Below are positions 32,336 through 43,525 of a DNA stretch of 64,000 nucleotides, piece after piece. The position numbers and the translations under genes were made by a program. Source of the DNA: Dipteronia dyeriana (Eukaryota; Streptophyta; Magnoliopsida; Sapindales; Sapindaceae). Location: positions 26,801,074 to 26,865,073 of the forward strand of contig CM065299.1 in assembly GCA_032871835.1 (NCBI GenBank), given 5' to 3'. The notes under the pieces are model-generated. The model was not told where the DNA came from, did not search any database, and saw nothing but the letters and a program-made list of their open reading frames with translations. Each line of letters opens with the position of its first letter. Position 1 is the first letter of the stretch.

Positions 32336-32499
32336 TCCCCAGCTTACCCCTAGTCTTGTGGTGATAATTTTAAATTTTCCATGTAGATCCCAATCATTGT
32401 AGAACATAGTTAGGGATGAAGAAAATAAGAAAAGCGAGTTTATTGATACGAAAGATGGAGTACATTATTGTCGGGGATAAAAAGAAACTTGGCAGAGGC

Positions 32500-33745
32500 C
32501 GCTTGCTCATGAGTCCCCTGTTCAAGGGTAGAACTTTCTAAAGTGATCTGCATTCCAAGTATGATCGATGAGTTGGCCATTCATATCCTCGAGCTTGTAT
32601 ACCCATTGCGGATCACCATCTTTATTAGGTATGGTTCTTCCCAGTTGGGCCCTAGGACCCCTTCTGACCTCTTCCTGGTATTCAACGTTACTTTCCTGAG
32701 AACTAGGTCTCATTCTTTGAAGTTTTGGGCTTTAACCCTCTTGTTGAAGTACCTGGCAATCCTACTTTGGTAGATTGCTTTCTTCTCGGATATTCGATCT
32801 TGTTTTTCCTCCAGAAGGTCCTAGCTAGCTTGGAGCTTACTTTCATTGCTCCCTGGTTCGAAATGTTGGACTCTAAAGAAGGTCAACTTATGCTCGATAG
32901 GTAGGACTGCTTCAACCCCGAAAGCCAGCGAGTAGTGCGTTTCCCCTGTAGCTGTTCTCATTGTAGTGCGGTAAGCCTAGAGGACCTCGGGAAGCTCCTC
33001 TGCCCATCTGCCTTTCTTCTGCTGTAGCTTTTTCTTCAACAACTTCTTAATGGTTTTGTTCGTGGATTCCACCAGACCATTGGTTTGAGGGTGGGCTACT
33101 GAAGCAAACCGAAGGTTGATTCCTAAGCCTTCATAGAAATCTCTGAATTGGCCATTATCGAACTGTTTTCTAAGGTTTGTTATAATGACAAGGGGGGTTC
33201 CGAACCTGAAAACTACAGTAGTCTTGATGAACTTTGTTGTGTTTTCTTCTGATAGTTGGGAGAGTGGTCCGGCTTCGACCCATCTTGTGAAATAGTCAAT
33301 CGCTACGATAACATGCTTGGCCTGACCCAGAGTTGTAGGAAGCGGTCCAATCAAATCAACCCCCCACATAGCAAAGGAGTATGGTGAGCTAAGGGATGAC
33401 AACCGCTCCGGAGGGAGGTGACTTAATTTTGCGGTCTTCTGGCATGCCTCGCAGTCTTGCACCAATTTCTTCACTTCTTGATGGATGGTCAGCCAATAAT
33501 ACCCCATGCGGAGAACCTGATATTCCAAAGCCTCTCTACCAATATGGTTCCCGCATTCCCCAGAATGAATCTCTCTCAAAGACCGCTTGACGTCTTCAGG
33601 GTGCAGGGGAATGGATTTTCCCTTTCGGTATAAATGCCCATCCTCCATACAATACCAGACCGGGAACCTTTTGACTCTCCTAGCTTGGTCGGGCTCCCCG
33701 AGGAGTTTCCCATCCTGTAGATACTCCACTATTGGATCCATCCAG
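32500..33745 (-). pseudogene. E2 integrase
   Basis: The open part 32977-33741 (254 residues) runs MDPIVEYLQDGKLLGEPDQA, zinc-binding region (IHSGECGNHIG, then DCEACQ), core WGVDLIGPLPTTLGQA with the first Asp, AIDYFTRWVEAGPL, IITNLRKQFDN and HPQTNGLVESTNKTIKKLL with the catalytic Glu. Where the sister copies read ADLR, E2 reads TNLR, so the second catalytic Asp is replaced by Asn. A stop follows PEVL; the C-terminal domain (AIYQSRIARYFNKRVKAQNF) continues in frame with stops to about 32522. Confidence 0.88.
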
Positions 33746-33753
33746 CTTGGCTG

Positions 33754-34250
33754 TCAGTCCAAGGTATAAGCTTCCTCACCTGTCATAATGCTAGGTAGGG
33801 GGATTACTTGAAGAGGGACTCCATGAGATTGGGTCTGGCCACCATATGCAGCTATCTTGGCAATGACATCAGCCCAATGATTTAGCTGTCGAGGTATCTT
33901 CTCGATTCTGAATCCCTTAAATATGCTCTTGAGTTGTTGAACCAATTTCAGGAAAGCGATCATATTATCCCCTTTTGCCTGATAATCTCCGGAGACTTGG
34001 TTGACCACGAGTGAAGAGTCGCTCTTGACATTCAGGTAATCAACCCCGAGTTGTATGTCTGCCTTTATTCCAGCTAGAAGGGCTTTGTACTCTGCCTCAT
34101 TGTTCGTGACTTTAAATTCAAACCTGAAACAGTGGCAACACTTAGTTCCTTTTGGGTCGATAATGACAATGCCCGCTCCTCCCCCAACTTTTTTGGAAGC
34201 TCCCTCAGTATAGAGAGTCCACGATTCGTAGCCTTCCTACCAGTTGTCAG
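33754..34250 (-). pseudogene. E2 second RNase H (aRNH)
   Basis: Minus-strand residues LYTEGAS, NNEAEYKALLAG, DYLNVKSDSSLVVNQVSGDY, QAKGDNMIAFLK and ADVIAKIAA trace the four catalytic positions of an archaeal-type RNase H: Asp in TDGAS, Glu in NEAEY, Asp in KSDS, Asp in ADVIAK. The first Asp is Glu here (TEGAS). It lies between the Ty3-type RNase H and INT, as in Tat-clade elements. Confidence 0.8.
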
Positions 34251-34740
34251 ATTCAGGACTCCTCTCAAGGGTTACATCTGTTACCGTGGGGGTTGCCTGG
34301 CCCGAAGGTATCGAGAACTCTGCTACAAAGTCTGCTAGTGTCTGAGCTTTTATCGCGGTCCTAGGTTTATACTTTAAATCAAACTGGGTAAGCTCTAGGT
34401 CCCATATAACCAGTCTTTCGGAAACATCCTGCCTTTGTAAGAATTGACGGAGGTGCTGGTCCGTCACCACTGCTATTGAATGAGCATGGAAGTAGGGATA
34501 AAGTTTCCTTACCGAGGTCACCAAGGCGTAAGCAAGCTTCTCTAACAGAGTATAGTTCTTTTTGGGCTTGGTTAGAGCGTGACTTACATAGTAAATAGGT
34601 CGCTGGATTCTATCCCTGCATTCCTTGACCAAAATCCCGCTCACGGCGGTTTCTGAAACAGCCAAGTATATTTGGAGCTCTTCTCCAGGATTCAGCTTGA
34701 CCAGCAGTAGAGGGCTTGATAGGTATTTTTTCAAAGCTTG
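34251..34740 (-). pseudogene. E2 RNase H (Ty3 type)
   Basis: 165-codon open part (34237-34734): ELQIYLAVSETAVSGILVKE, RPIYYVSHALTKPKKNYTLL, AVVTDQHLRQFL, LELTQFDLKYKPRTAIKAQT, LADFVAEF. A short AGCTTGGAA/AGCTTTGAA repeat immediately upstream (34735-34770) disturbs the join to RT. Confidence 0.85.
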
Positions 34741-35640
34741 GAAAGCTTGGAAAGCTTTGAAAGCTCTCCTGATCCAATTTCATGTTTCTTCCCTGCTTGA
34801 TAGCTTTGAAAAATGGTAGACACTTATCGAGTACACCGAGAGATGAACCTATGGAGCACTGCTACCTGTCCGGTCAAGGCTTGAACCTGTTTAAGAGATG
34901 TGGGGGATTCTAGATCCAGGATAGCCATGATCTTTTTGGGTTAGCCTATATGCCTCTCTCATAGACCATGAAGCCCAGAAATTTCCCCGCAGTTACCGCA
35001 AAGGTGCATTTGAAAGGGTTTAACCTTATCTGGTTCTTCTTTAGGATCATGAAGGTTCTACGAAGGTTGTCCAGGTGGCCTTCTGAGGTTGAAGATTTGG
35101 TGATCATGTCGTCGATATACACTTTCATCAACCTTCCGATTTCGGGCTTGAACAACAGATTGACTAATCGCTGGTAAGTAGTTCTAGCATTTTTGAGCCC
35201 GAAAGGCATCACCTTGTAGCAGTACAAGCCTTGCACTGTGATGAAACTGGTCTTTTCTTGTATCGCGGGATGCATCATAATCTGATTGTACCCGGAAAAT
35301 GCATCCATGAAGCTCAAGAGCTTGTTTCCGGAGGTAGAATCGACCAGCTGATCAATTTTTGGCAGATGGAAGCTGTCCTTCAGGCATGCCCGGTTGTGGT
35401 CGGTGTAGTCTACACACATGTGCCATTTTCCATTTGCCTTTGTTACCGTGACCACGTTAGCAATCCACTCGGGATAACGTGCTTCTCGAATGAAACCCGC
35501 CAGGGATAGTTTGTCCATATCTTCCTGAATCGTAACATTTCTTTCGGTGTTGAAGTGGCGCCTCTTTTGTTTAATGGGCTTAAAGGTCGGATCCACTGCT
35601 AATCTATGAGCAACTAATGTCATTGGGATCCCTAGCATCT
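34741..35640 (-). pseudogene. E2 reverse transcriptase
   Basis: Open for 230 codons (34946-35638): [19 protein letters not shown], the fingers, KANGKWHMCVDYTDHNRACL, LLSFMDAFSGYNQIMMHP with the first palm Asp (FMDAF), ITVQGLYCYKVMPFGLKNAR, and YIDD (35109-35120) in VYIDDMITKSSTSEGH. A stop follows YERGI; thumb and connection sequences (LDLESPTSLKQVQ) continue in frame. RT copies the element RNA to cDNA. This is the best preserved RT in the window, but it is not intact. Confidence 0.88.
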
Positions 35641-37379
35641 CAGGATGACTCCAAACAAAAATGTCGTTGAACTCTTTGAGGAGCCTGATAAGCCCTGTTT
35701 CATTCCCGGCTCAAGGGTGGCTCTAATTTTGACGACCTTCGCGGGATCGCTTATTCGGACATGAGTCTTTTCTAACTTATCCATTGGATAGCCACTGGCC
35801 CATTCCTTTATTTGTTCCTCCATGTCAGGCATTATGAGGTTGTCTTCAAGGTGATCGGTGGACCCTACATCTCCGAGGCTTAGTTTGGGGGTTGCCCTTC
35901 CTTGGATCGTTGTCACCTGGGCGAGTTGTTTTGCTAAGGTGGCTGGGTTAGCCGATACTGCGTAGCATCTCTTAGCTGCTTGCTGATCACCCCGAACTTC
36001 CCCACCTTGTCTCCTACTGAGAACTTCAAGACGTTGTGGTAAATAGAAAGGACCATTTTCAAGGATGACAGAAATGGACTCCCTAATATTGCATTGTAGG
36101 TCGATGGGGTATCTACCACCACGAAGTCGGTCATGATATTCTGCTGGAGAGGTGTTGCTCCAATGATTACTGGCAGAAATTTTGATCCCATGGGTGTGAT
36201 TGAGTCCCCAGTGAACCCATATAAAGGTGTTGTGCAGCTATTGTAACACCACTGTTTCAAGTTTAGCTTTTCCAAGGTATCTTTAAACAGGACGTCAACG
36301 ATGCTACCTGTGTCGATGAGCACACGGTGAACCATGCAGTTTGCAATCTGTACTGTGATCACCTTGGGGTCATCGTGAGGCTGTACGGTGTTGTAGACAT
36401 TTGCTTCAGTGAAAATGATATGTGACAACTGGGAAGCGCTGGTCGGTCTCAGGTCGACCTTAAAGACATCTCGCCCTTTGTCCGTACAAGGGACTTTCCT
36501 AGCATGGTTTTTCTTGGAACTGTTGGAGGTGCCGGCCAGAGTAGGCCCCCCGCTGATGGTGTGTATTATTTGAATCTGTTGTATCAGGTCTGCTTGTTCC
36601 CTCTTATTTTTCTCGGTATGTTCTCGGATCTCAGTTTGTACCTCTCTTCCATCCTGAATGTTTTCCCTGACTTGCTGTAAGAATTCCACCAGGTATCCTC
36701 CTCTTATCAAAGCTTCGATCTGGTTCCGTAGGTTGTAGCATTCTAAAGTGTTGTGTCCCACGTCCTCGTGAAATTCAAAATATTTATAGCGATTTCTCTT
36801 ATCGACCGGGGCTTTCATGGGAGCGGGTTTCTGTAACAAACCCTTGTCCCGAATGGTGAGGTAGACTGTTTCACGGGATGCATTTAAGGGAGTGTAATGA
36901 TCGTACCCCCTCTCATCGTGAGCTATAGGGGCCACTGTCCTAGGAGGTGGTAAAGCTTGGTGAGGAACTCGTTTATCTGGATACCTTTCCGATCTGGGTT
37001 GAGGAAGGGGGAAGCGGTATGTTGATTTATTAGGGGGTTTGTTCTTGCTTTTATGAGCTTGCTCGGGTCTGGGAGCTTCCTTCTTATGTCGCTTTACGAC
37101 TCTCATGCCGTCGTGTTCCATCTTGACATTAAGCTGTTCATCAACCTCAATCTGCTCCAGAGCCCGACCATAAGATTCTTGGTAGGTTTCCAGAGGTCTC
37201 TTGGTAAAAGATCGGAAAAGTTTTACGCCCATAAGTTCCTTCTGAAGTTGGCGAGAGTTTCTTTCTCGGTAAAGACCTCCATCTGGATGACTTCCTGGTG
37301 GAAATGCTCGACATAAGCCCGGAGGGTTTCCCCTCTCTCCTGGATCACGTATTGTAGATGGATCAGGTCCTTCAATCAG
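35632..37379 (-). pseudogene. E2 gag C-terminal region and protease
   Basis: A 432-codon frame (35934-37232) starts in gag (KLFRSFTKRPLETYQESYGR) and passes through YKYFEFHEDVGHNTLECYNL (a His/Cys-containing segment) into the aspartic protease: HRVLIDTGSIVDVLFKDTLE with the DTGS active site (36303-36314), then YGFTGDSITPMGS and STYNAILGSPFLSSLK. A further 94-codon frame (35632-35916) links PR to RT (VVKIRATLEPGMK). Upstream, the frame towards the hAT insertion has a stop. PR processes the polyprotein. Confidence 0.85.
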
Positions 37380-37387
37380 GGCTTAAC

Positions 37388-38035
37388 TAGAGATGCACAT
37401 TTTTCCCCGAGTCCCCAATCCCCTGCGTTCCCATCCCCATTTGGGGATTTTTTTTAGGGGAAAATGGGGAAATAGGGGGGGTGGATGGGGATGAATTTCA
37501 TCCCAAATTGAAATAGGGATGGGGATGGGGATGGGGAGAGGTTCTCCCCATCCCCATTTTCCCATTTTCCCCACAATTATATTGAAATGGGGATGAGGAT
37601 GAGATCCCCCATCCCCATTTCCACATTTCCCCCAAACATATACAAATATAATTATAATATATATTATTAGTTATAATATATATTATTAATTATAATATAT
37701 ATTTGTATTTGTTATATATTAATGGGTTTTATTTTGTATTTCTAGTGGAATGTTTGTTTTTTAGTTTAATTTGTAGTTTTTAGTTTAATGGCGAAATGGA
37801 AAAGCGGAAAAAACGGAAAAACAAAGAAAAATGAAAAATGAAAAATGAAAAATGAAAAAAGAACAGGGAAAATAGGGAAATGGGGATGGGGATGGATATA
37901 CCTCCCCCTAAAATTCCCAATCCCCATTTTCCCCAAATGGGAAAATGGGGAGGGGGGGATAGGGGAAGAGTATAGGAAGTGGGGATGGGGATGAGGGGAC
38001 CTATATCCATCCCCATTTCTAAATGTGCATCCCTA
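37388..38035. mobile_element. Non-autonomous hAT element in E2 gag
   Basis: Perfect 8-bp duplicates GGCTTAAC at 37380-37387 and 38036-38043 flank termini TAGAGATGCACAT and ATGTGCATCCCTA (inverse repeats with one mismatch). An 8-bp TSD and a TAGRGATG-type terminus identify hAT. The 648-bp interior is built of CCCCATCC/GGGGATGG and TATA-rich sequence in inverse symmetry, with no transposase. It splits E2 gag; the minus-strand frame 37780-38562 is a gag/hAT chimera. Confidence 0.92.
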
Positions 38036-38960
38036 GGCTTAACTCCCTGGAATTGTGAGCAGTAATCGGTTGATAACTTGGTGAAGGAATCCACTCTACC
38101 AGTAGGTAGTTTCCTAAACCAGGTTTTAACGTAATCCGTGAGTGTAGAGGGGAACATTTGACACATAGCTGCCCTGGTTGTGTTCTGAACCTCCATCTGT
38201 TGAACGAAGCTCTCTAAGTGGCTCAGGGGATCTTCAGTCCCGAAGAACCTGTCAGTTGGCATTTTGAACTTAGGCAGGAGCTCTGCCTCCCGAACCCTTC
38301 TGGTGAAGGGGGCATTCATTTCACTTAGAGGATATTTCTTATCCTTCTTGTATTTTCCCTTCTTCATTAATTGGACCTCCTTTTGAAGTTCTGCTAACTG
38401 GTCTTTTAGACGTTTGCTTTCAGATTTCCTTGAGTTCATCTCTGCTTTCTCACCATCGGATCCCTCTGACGAACTGGTGACCTCTACCCGGTTCCTTCTT
38501 CGGAGAGGGTCTGCTTGGGGGCTTTGTTGACTTTCTTCTTCCCTACCCCGGGCTTTTCTCATTGAAGTCGTTGGATGGAGAAACTCTTCTTATTCCTAGG
38601 GAAGGACATTTGCCGCGGATTTGACTTGTATTGGTTGATTAAGCGTGGCGGCTCTTTGGGAATGGGGGGTATAGGCCTTAGCCTATCCCGGATCAAGGTT
38701 GGGAGCCCTGCTCTATTACCAGCTGATTCCCGAAGGGCATGTCCCAGGCGATCGAAGGCTGGTTGCCTAGCCCCAGGCATGCTTGACTCCCTCTGATTGC
38801 AAAGATCCGCTTGTTGGATAGCCTCAGCGAGTAGTCGAAGGTGAAAGTTTTCTACAAAGGCCGCCGCTTGTTGGTCAAGCTCTACCTGACTTCCCAGAGG
38901 GGGATCCAGAGCTCGCACAGTGGTTGGCTGGGTGGGAACCTGGCTATAGAGCCCAAATTT
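38036..38960 (-). pseudogene. E2 gag N-terminal half
   Basis: The first part (about 38559-38918) reads RALDPPLGSQVELDQQAAAF and FDRLGHALRES and ends in a stop. The second (38562 down to the hAT) reads RRRNRVEVTSSSEGSDGEK, RLKDQLAELQKEVQLMKKGK (coiled coil) and DPLSHLESFVQQMEVQNTTR, then the gag core CQMFPSTLTDYVKTWFRKLP and GRVDSFTKLSTDYCSQFQG. Gag is separated from its C-terminal half by the hAT insertion. Confidence 0.82.
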
Positions 38961-39097
38961 TCTCCCTTTCCTCGGGACCTTTTGTCTCGACGTAGCAGAA
39001 AGTTATCCCGATATGCCCTGCTGCCTCTGTGAGGAGCGGAGCTTCATGATTATTATGAAATAATAAACTTTTTGAATGTAAAGGTGGTGGTGTGAGA

Positions 39098-39117
39098 GTT
39101 TCCCAAAGACGGCGCCA
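39098..39117 (-). promoter_or_regulatory. E2 primer binding site
   Basis: The minus strand reads TGGCGCCGTCTTTGGGAAAC, five bases inside the 5' LTR. It starts TGG, as needed to pair with a tRNA 3' CCA. I do not assign the tRNA. Confidence 0.7.
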
Positions 39118-39122
39118 GAAAG

Positions 39123-40222
39123 TGTTGACGGGAATTTTGCTCGGAATGAGAAATTCCTGCTAACACCCTCGAGACTAATACCATGAAAGTGGTGGCCGGG
39201 GTAGGTACCGTTGGTACCTGACCTGTTAAGAGGTAAACGAGAGGCTGGATCGTAATAACAGTAAATGAGAGCTTTTATTATTAATAGTTGCTTTGAAATA
39301 CAAATCACTCTCTTATATGCTCGCAGCCTCTCTAGGATCTAGGAAGGTGGCAACTCTCTGCTTGTCGAATAGTGGCAACAAAGTTGGCCGTGTTCTGAGT
39401 ACAAAATTAAGGCCTTCCCCTATTCTTTTCTATCTTTCTTATTATTTTTCTTCTCTGTTCTTCTGTATCTCTCATCTGTGTCATGCTTGGCTCTATTTAT
39501 GTATGGTCCAAATAGGTTTGAATTTGCTGATATCCCGCCATGATCCTTCGAATCCCTCCCCTCCTTATAGGGCGGGATCCCTTATTTAAAAGTGGTTGAC
39601 CCCGAGTGAATAACGGAAATGATGATATCGTTGACGAAAACAAGTCGGTTTCCTTTTAGAGATCAAACACTTGGCTTGCACGTATACAGAATTACTTGTT
39701 GGTTACTACATAGATATGATCTTGTATGTTATTGCGGCATGGTTTGTCATGGAGGCTACCCAGCTAGTTACCTGTCATCTCGTAGAGCGAGGTAGATCCC
39801 TGCTCCGACTCTGTTCTCAGATGCTTGAGATGGATTTTCCCTGACCTTTGGGGGTATGAAGTGACCCTGTAGACATTCTTGAGAGGTAGCCGGGGTAGTG
39901 TATATTTAGGCATGATTTCTTCTTCATGTCCAGCAAGAGCAACGAGCTTTTGGAATGGTTAGCAGGCTTCTCTCGAATGTCTTTTGAGCTTGGAGACTTC
40001 TCAATGCATTCACTGGGCGGTTGAGAAGCTCGACCTCATAACCGAGGTTCCTCGATAGATGGCCTGGAGAAGCTCGATTTCCAGTATTAGTGTGAGGGCT
40101 CGTATTGGTTGTGCCTGGCTAGTTTTGAAGCCGAGCCGGCCTTCTCTGATCCTTCGGGGTGGCTTTATGGTCTATCCGTTCTTCATGAACGTCGATTATA
40201 GGTTTCAATTTTACTATTAACA
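39123..40222 (-). repeat. 5' LTR of E2
   Basis: 1100 bp, begins TGTTGACGGGAATTTTGC and ends TTTTACTATTAACA. Compared with 26966-28121 it has many substitutions and a deletion of tens of bases near its right end. Confidence 0.92.
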
Positions 40223-40671
40223 CCTGTTTTTTCTCCATATTCAACTATGTTCTACAATGATTTTGGTCTACATGGAAATTTTAACATTATCGTCTCAAGA
40301 CCAGGGGTAAGCCGGGAAAGCCCCCCCGCCACCTCTGATGCCTCGGCCTGGCACTACCTCCCGCCAAGAAGGGTTTGATTATAAGAGCATAGTTGCTATC
40401 CAGATCTCGAGATCAGGAAATAGCTAGATAGTCTTCTTGATGCCTTGGTCGGGCTACCATCCTTAAGAAGGGTCTTGAGTATAAGAGCATAGTTGTCATC
40501 CAGATCTCGAGATCAGGAAATAGATGGAACAACCCTCCTGATACCTTGGATGAGTTACAACCCCCAAGAAGAACTCAAGCTTAAGAGCGCGGTAGCCGTC
40601 CCGATCTCCAACCTAAGAGAGGGCTAGGAAATTCTCATTGATACCTCACTCTGGATATAACCCCCTGGATA
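40223..40671 (+). mobile_element. E3 fragment 2 with inverted tandem repeats
   Basis: Continues E3 beyond E2. Contains about three units of the family's 99-bp repeat in reverse complement (GAGATCAGGAAATAGCTAGA, AAGAAGGGT..AAGAGCATAG), as expected for the plus-oriented E3. At about 40671 it passes into copia C2 LTR sequence. E3's antisense gene is missing. Confidence 0.85.
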
Positions 40672-40735
40672 CAAGAGATTACATTGGATGCAAATTGGTG
40701 TGTGCACATATATAAGTCTTTGTATAGGATACAAA

Positions 40736-40784
<49 letters not shown>

Positions 40785-40893
40785 AGGTTGACTTTTTATA
40801 ATAGATAATATACACAATATATAAAATATATATGTTTTGTGAAAAAGCATGCATAGGCGTGAAAATCTTTTTTGATGAAAAAGCATATGCAGG

Positions 40894-40975
<82 letters not shown>

Positions 40976-41515
40976 TGCAGGCGATGTAAAGAGAGATAAG
41001 TGCATGCGTATTTTTTTAACAAAAAGTTGAATTTGGTTTTTGTGTGCACCTGATTCACAAAAAAAAAAACATAAGTTTTGCATGAGATGCAATTTATGTG
41101 TGCATGAAATCAATACACCAAATTGAGATGAAAGAGTTTCTTCAAGTATTTCTCTACATCCTCCATTCAAGTTCCTGAGATCTTGACGCGCCCACACGTA
41201 GTTACCAGTTCCTGGAGATAGCGAGGAAGATCGAGTGGTTCAGACAGGAGCACATCGTAGAGTGAAAGAGCTTCCAAACGTTGGTAAGGTTGGTTCTGAC
41301 AGGAGCATATCGAAAAGTGAAGGAGCCTCCAAACGTTGGTAAGTATATCTTCTTCTGATTATATTGATTACAATTTTCTGTATTTACATATTGTTTGTAT
41401 TAGTTCCGAAAATTAATATCGATCCAAAGTTCACTGGTCCCAGATACAGATATGATCTGTATAAAAATTTTAAAATCTAGTTCCGATGCATGACCGGTAA
41501 ACGGGAGTTCCAACA
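40672..41515 (+). repeat. 5' LTR of C2, truncated at its 5' end
   Basis: Homologous to about 48000-49168. Ends GGGAGTTCCAACA at 41515, followed by the PBS. It contains long TA microsatellites (40739-40782 and 40895-40970); the reading frames over these are artefacts. Confidence 0.88.
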
Positions 41516-41517
41516 AT

Positions 41518-41530
41518 TGGTATCAGAGCC
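41518..41530 (+). promoter_or_regulatory. C2 primer binding site (tRNA-iMet)
   Basis: TGGTATCAGAGCC, two bases after the LTR, the canonical plant copia primer site. Confidence 0.92.
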
Positions 41531-43256
41531 GCTTTATTTTTCAGAACTGGAAATTGTTTTCGATGCTCCTGTATGTATGAATGTGTAGGCACCATCTTTA
41601 TGATTGTATGAATGTTTATAATTAAATTGTTTAAGTGAAACATGGTTGATCGTTATTTTTTATGGTACTTTGGATTTAGGGTTTATGGGTTGTATAATTT
41701 TTATTTTATTTATTTTACTGTTATTGTATTGTAAATAATAATAATAAAAAAATTCTAACCTGTAAACGAAGAACTGGAAACGCACGCGACGTCGGTACTG
41801 TTCACGATGTATTGTTCACCAAGTACTATTCACGGTGGCGTTACTGTTCACCGGGGTACTGTTCCGACGTACTGTTCACGACCGACAATGTTCACTGGGT
41901 ACTGTTCACGCACGGTTTCGTTGGCAAGTACTGCCTAGTATATTCCGTGCAGATTTCCCATTTCAGATTCATGAGATGAATCAGAGTGACCTGAAGAGAC
42001 TGGAAGATATCTGAAGTTACTAGAAGACCAAGGAATGCCTTGGGAAATTTTTTGTAATTTTAGATTTCAATTTTTTTTAGGTTAAATAATCCACAGTACT
42101 CGGTCAATTCATGTATGCTTTATATTATGTGATGATAAAAGCATTGCCATGCATACATATATGTTATTTAGATTAGATTTGCCTACACAAATATATTTGA
42201 TATGTCATACATGCATCATAGCCTGATATTTTATGTATTTTTAATGTGATTAAAATGGGTAATGTACATAATTGGCTATGGATAATGAGATTAGTTTTTA
42301 ATGGTTAGAAAACTTGATAATTCTCATTAATATTAATCTAGTTATTAAAGAGTTTAATAAGTTAGATTAATAGGGTCATTTATTGTAATTAGGATTAATA
42401 TGATTAATTACCTAATAATAAATGATCCAAATAAAGTGTTAGGGTTTTAATAGTTAAAACTTGGTAAACACTAACATAATAATCCAACCCTAGTAAATAG
42501 TTTACAAAGGCTTAGATTATTCTCTAATAGATTAGATTTTTAATTGTTAAAAAATCATTAATAATTTATTAGTTAATTAGAATTTGGTTCTAATTAGTTA
42601 ATGCGCTAGATAACTTGATTAAAGTTAGTCGTTTAATCATGTAGAGTCTAGGTGCATTAACGGTTAATAGAAAACCCTAATTTTAAAATAGTGAGTGGGA
42701 GAGGGCTATATGACAAATATATCCCGTGGTCTCCATCATTAGTTCAACACCGTGAGATCCGAGTGGGGCCTCGTGACGGCTTTGCTTTCGTCCTCCCTAA
42801 GGAGGGTTTCCACAAAGGTTAATACTAAGGTTAATACTAAGGTTGACTTCCTAACGGATAGGATTTCTGAGGGTATTTCGGGATTGACCGACCCTAAGAC
42901 GGCAATTCTTGGGTTAAGCTCGTGAGATCTGAAATGGTAGGTTACACTCATGAAGGTTTTGATTAAGTTTGTTAATTAAAAACCTGAATGAATGAACGGT
43001 GGTTGAATGATATGGAATAAGAGTTATTCTAGAATATCATTCGATTGAGAATGACTCGGTCCAACATGCAAAGACTTGACCGACCCTAAGGCGGCACTTC
43101 TTTGTGGTATGTTGGATTGTCGTGGTATAGCAACTAGTTTTAGGGTAGTTCTAGATCGTTAAACATATTCATGCATCATGTTTAAATTTATGCCAAAATC
43201 ACTCGCACTTGTTTTAAATCAATGACTGAATGGATGTTTTATTTATTTCAGCAATA
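41531..43256 (+). other. C2 untranslated leader (about 1.7 kb)
   Basis: No ORF could be supported. Contains a cluster of TACTGTTCAC-type repeats (41796-41930) and two copies of GACCGACCCTAAGRCGGCA (near 42885 and 43078). Minus-strand frame 42739-42951 is not convincing. Confidence 0.6.
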
Positions 43257-43525
43257 ATGTCTTATGTATTACTTCAAATTCTCACAAATGACAAATTAAA
43301 TGGTGATAACTACACTAAGTGAAAATTTAACATTAATGCAATATTGGTCACCAAAGACCTCAAGTTTGTGCTTACGGAGGAATGTCCTCCAGCGCCTGCT
43401 GCCAATGCCACACAAACTGTTCGAGAGGCATACAAGCGAAGGGTAAGCCCAAACCCAAGAAAGCCCAAAGCAAGAAGAAGTCCTAGAAAAGTAAATATGT
43501 TTTACTTGTTCTTGAGTCGTGTTTA
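43257..43525 (+). pseudogene. C2 gag remnant with internal deletion
   Basis: Starts MSYVLLQILTNDKLNGDNYT, the usual copia gag opening. The expected Trp after NYTK is TGA. After ATQTVREAY the sequence jumps to a Lys-rich tail (GKPKPKKAQSKKKS), so the bulk of gag, including the CCHC zinc knuckle, is missing. KYVLLVLESCLVEDDSSP then leads into the protease in the same frame, interrupted by one TAG. Confidence 0.78.

Larger units (their letters stand above)
26966..40222 (-). mobile_element. Ty3/gypsy element E2, full length, Tat/Grande-like
   Basis: Both LTRs are present (26966-28121 and 39123-40222), with a PBS inside the right LTR. The flanking 5-mers CTTGT (26961-26965) and CCTGT (40223-40227) agree at 4 of 5 positions, as expected for an aged target-site duplicate. 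The 13.26-kb length includes a 648-bp hAT insertion in gag. Order in element sense: gag, PR, RT, RNH, aRNH, INT, repeats, antisense gene. It is inserted in E3. By eye the LTRs differ at roughly one base in ten. Confidence 0.93.

Noticed and set aside
37780..38562. 260-residue gag protein with an unusual aromatic tail
   Set aside because: The tail comes from the hAT insertion; the frame is a chimera, not a new protein.
40635..41197. Minus-strand frames with long Tyr-Ile repeats
   Set aside because: They are translations of TA microsatellite in the C2 LTR.
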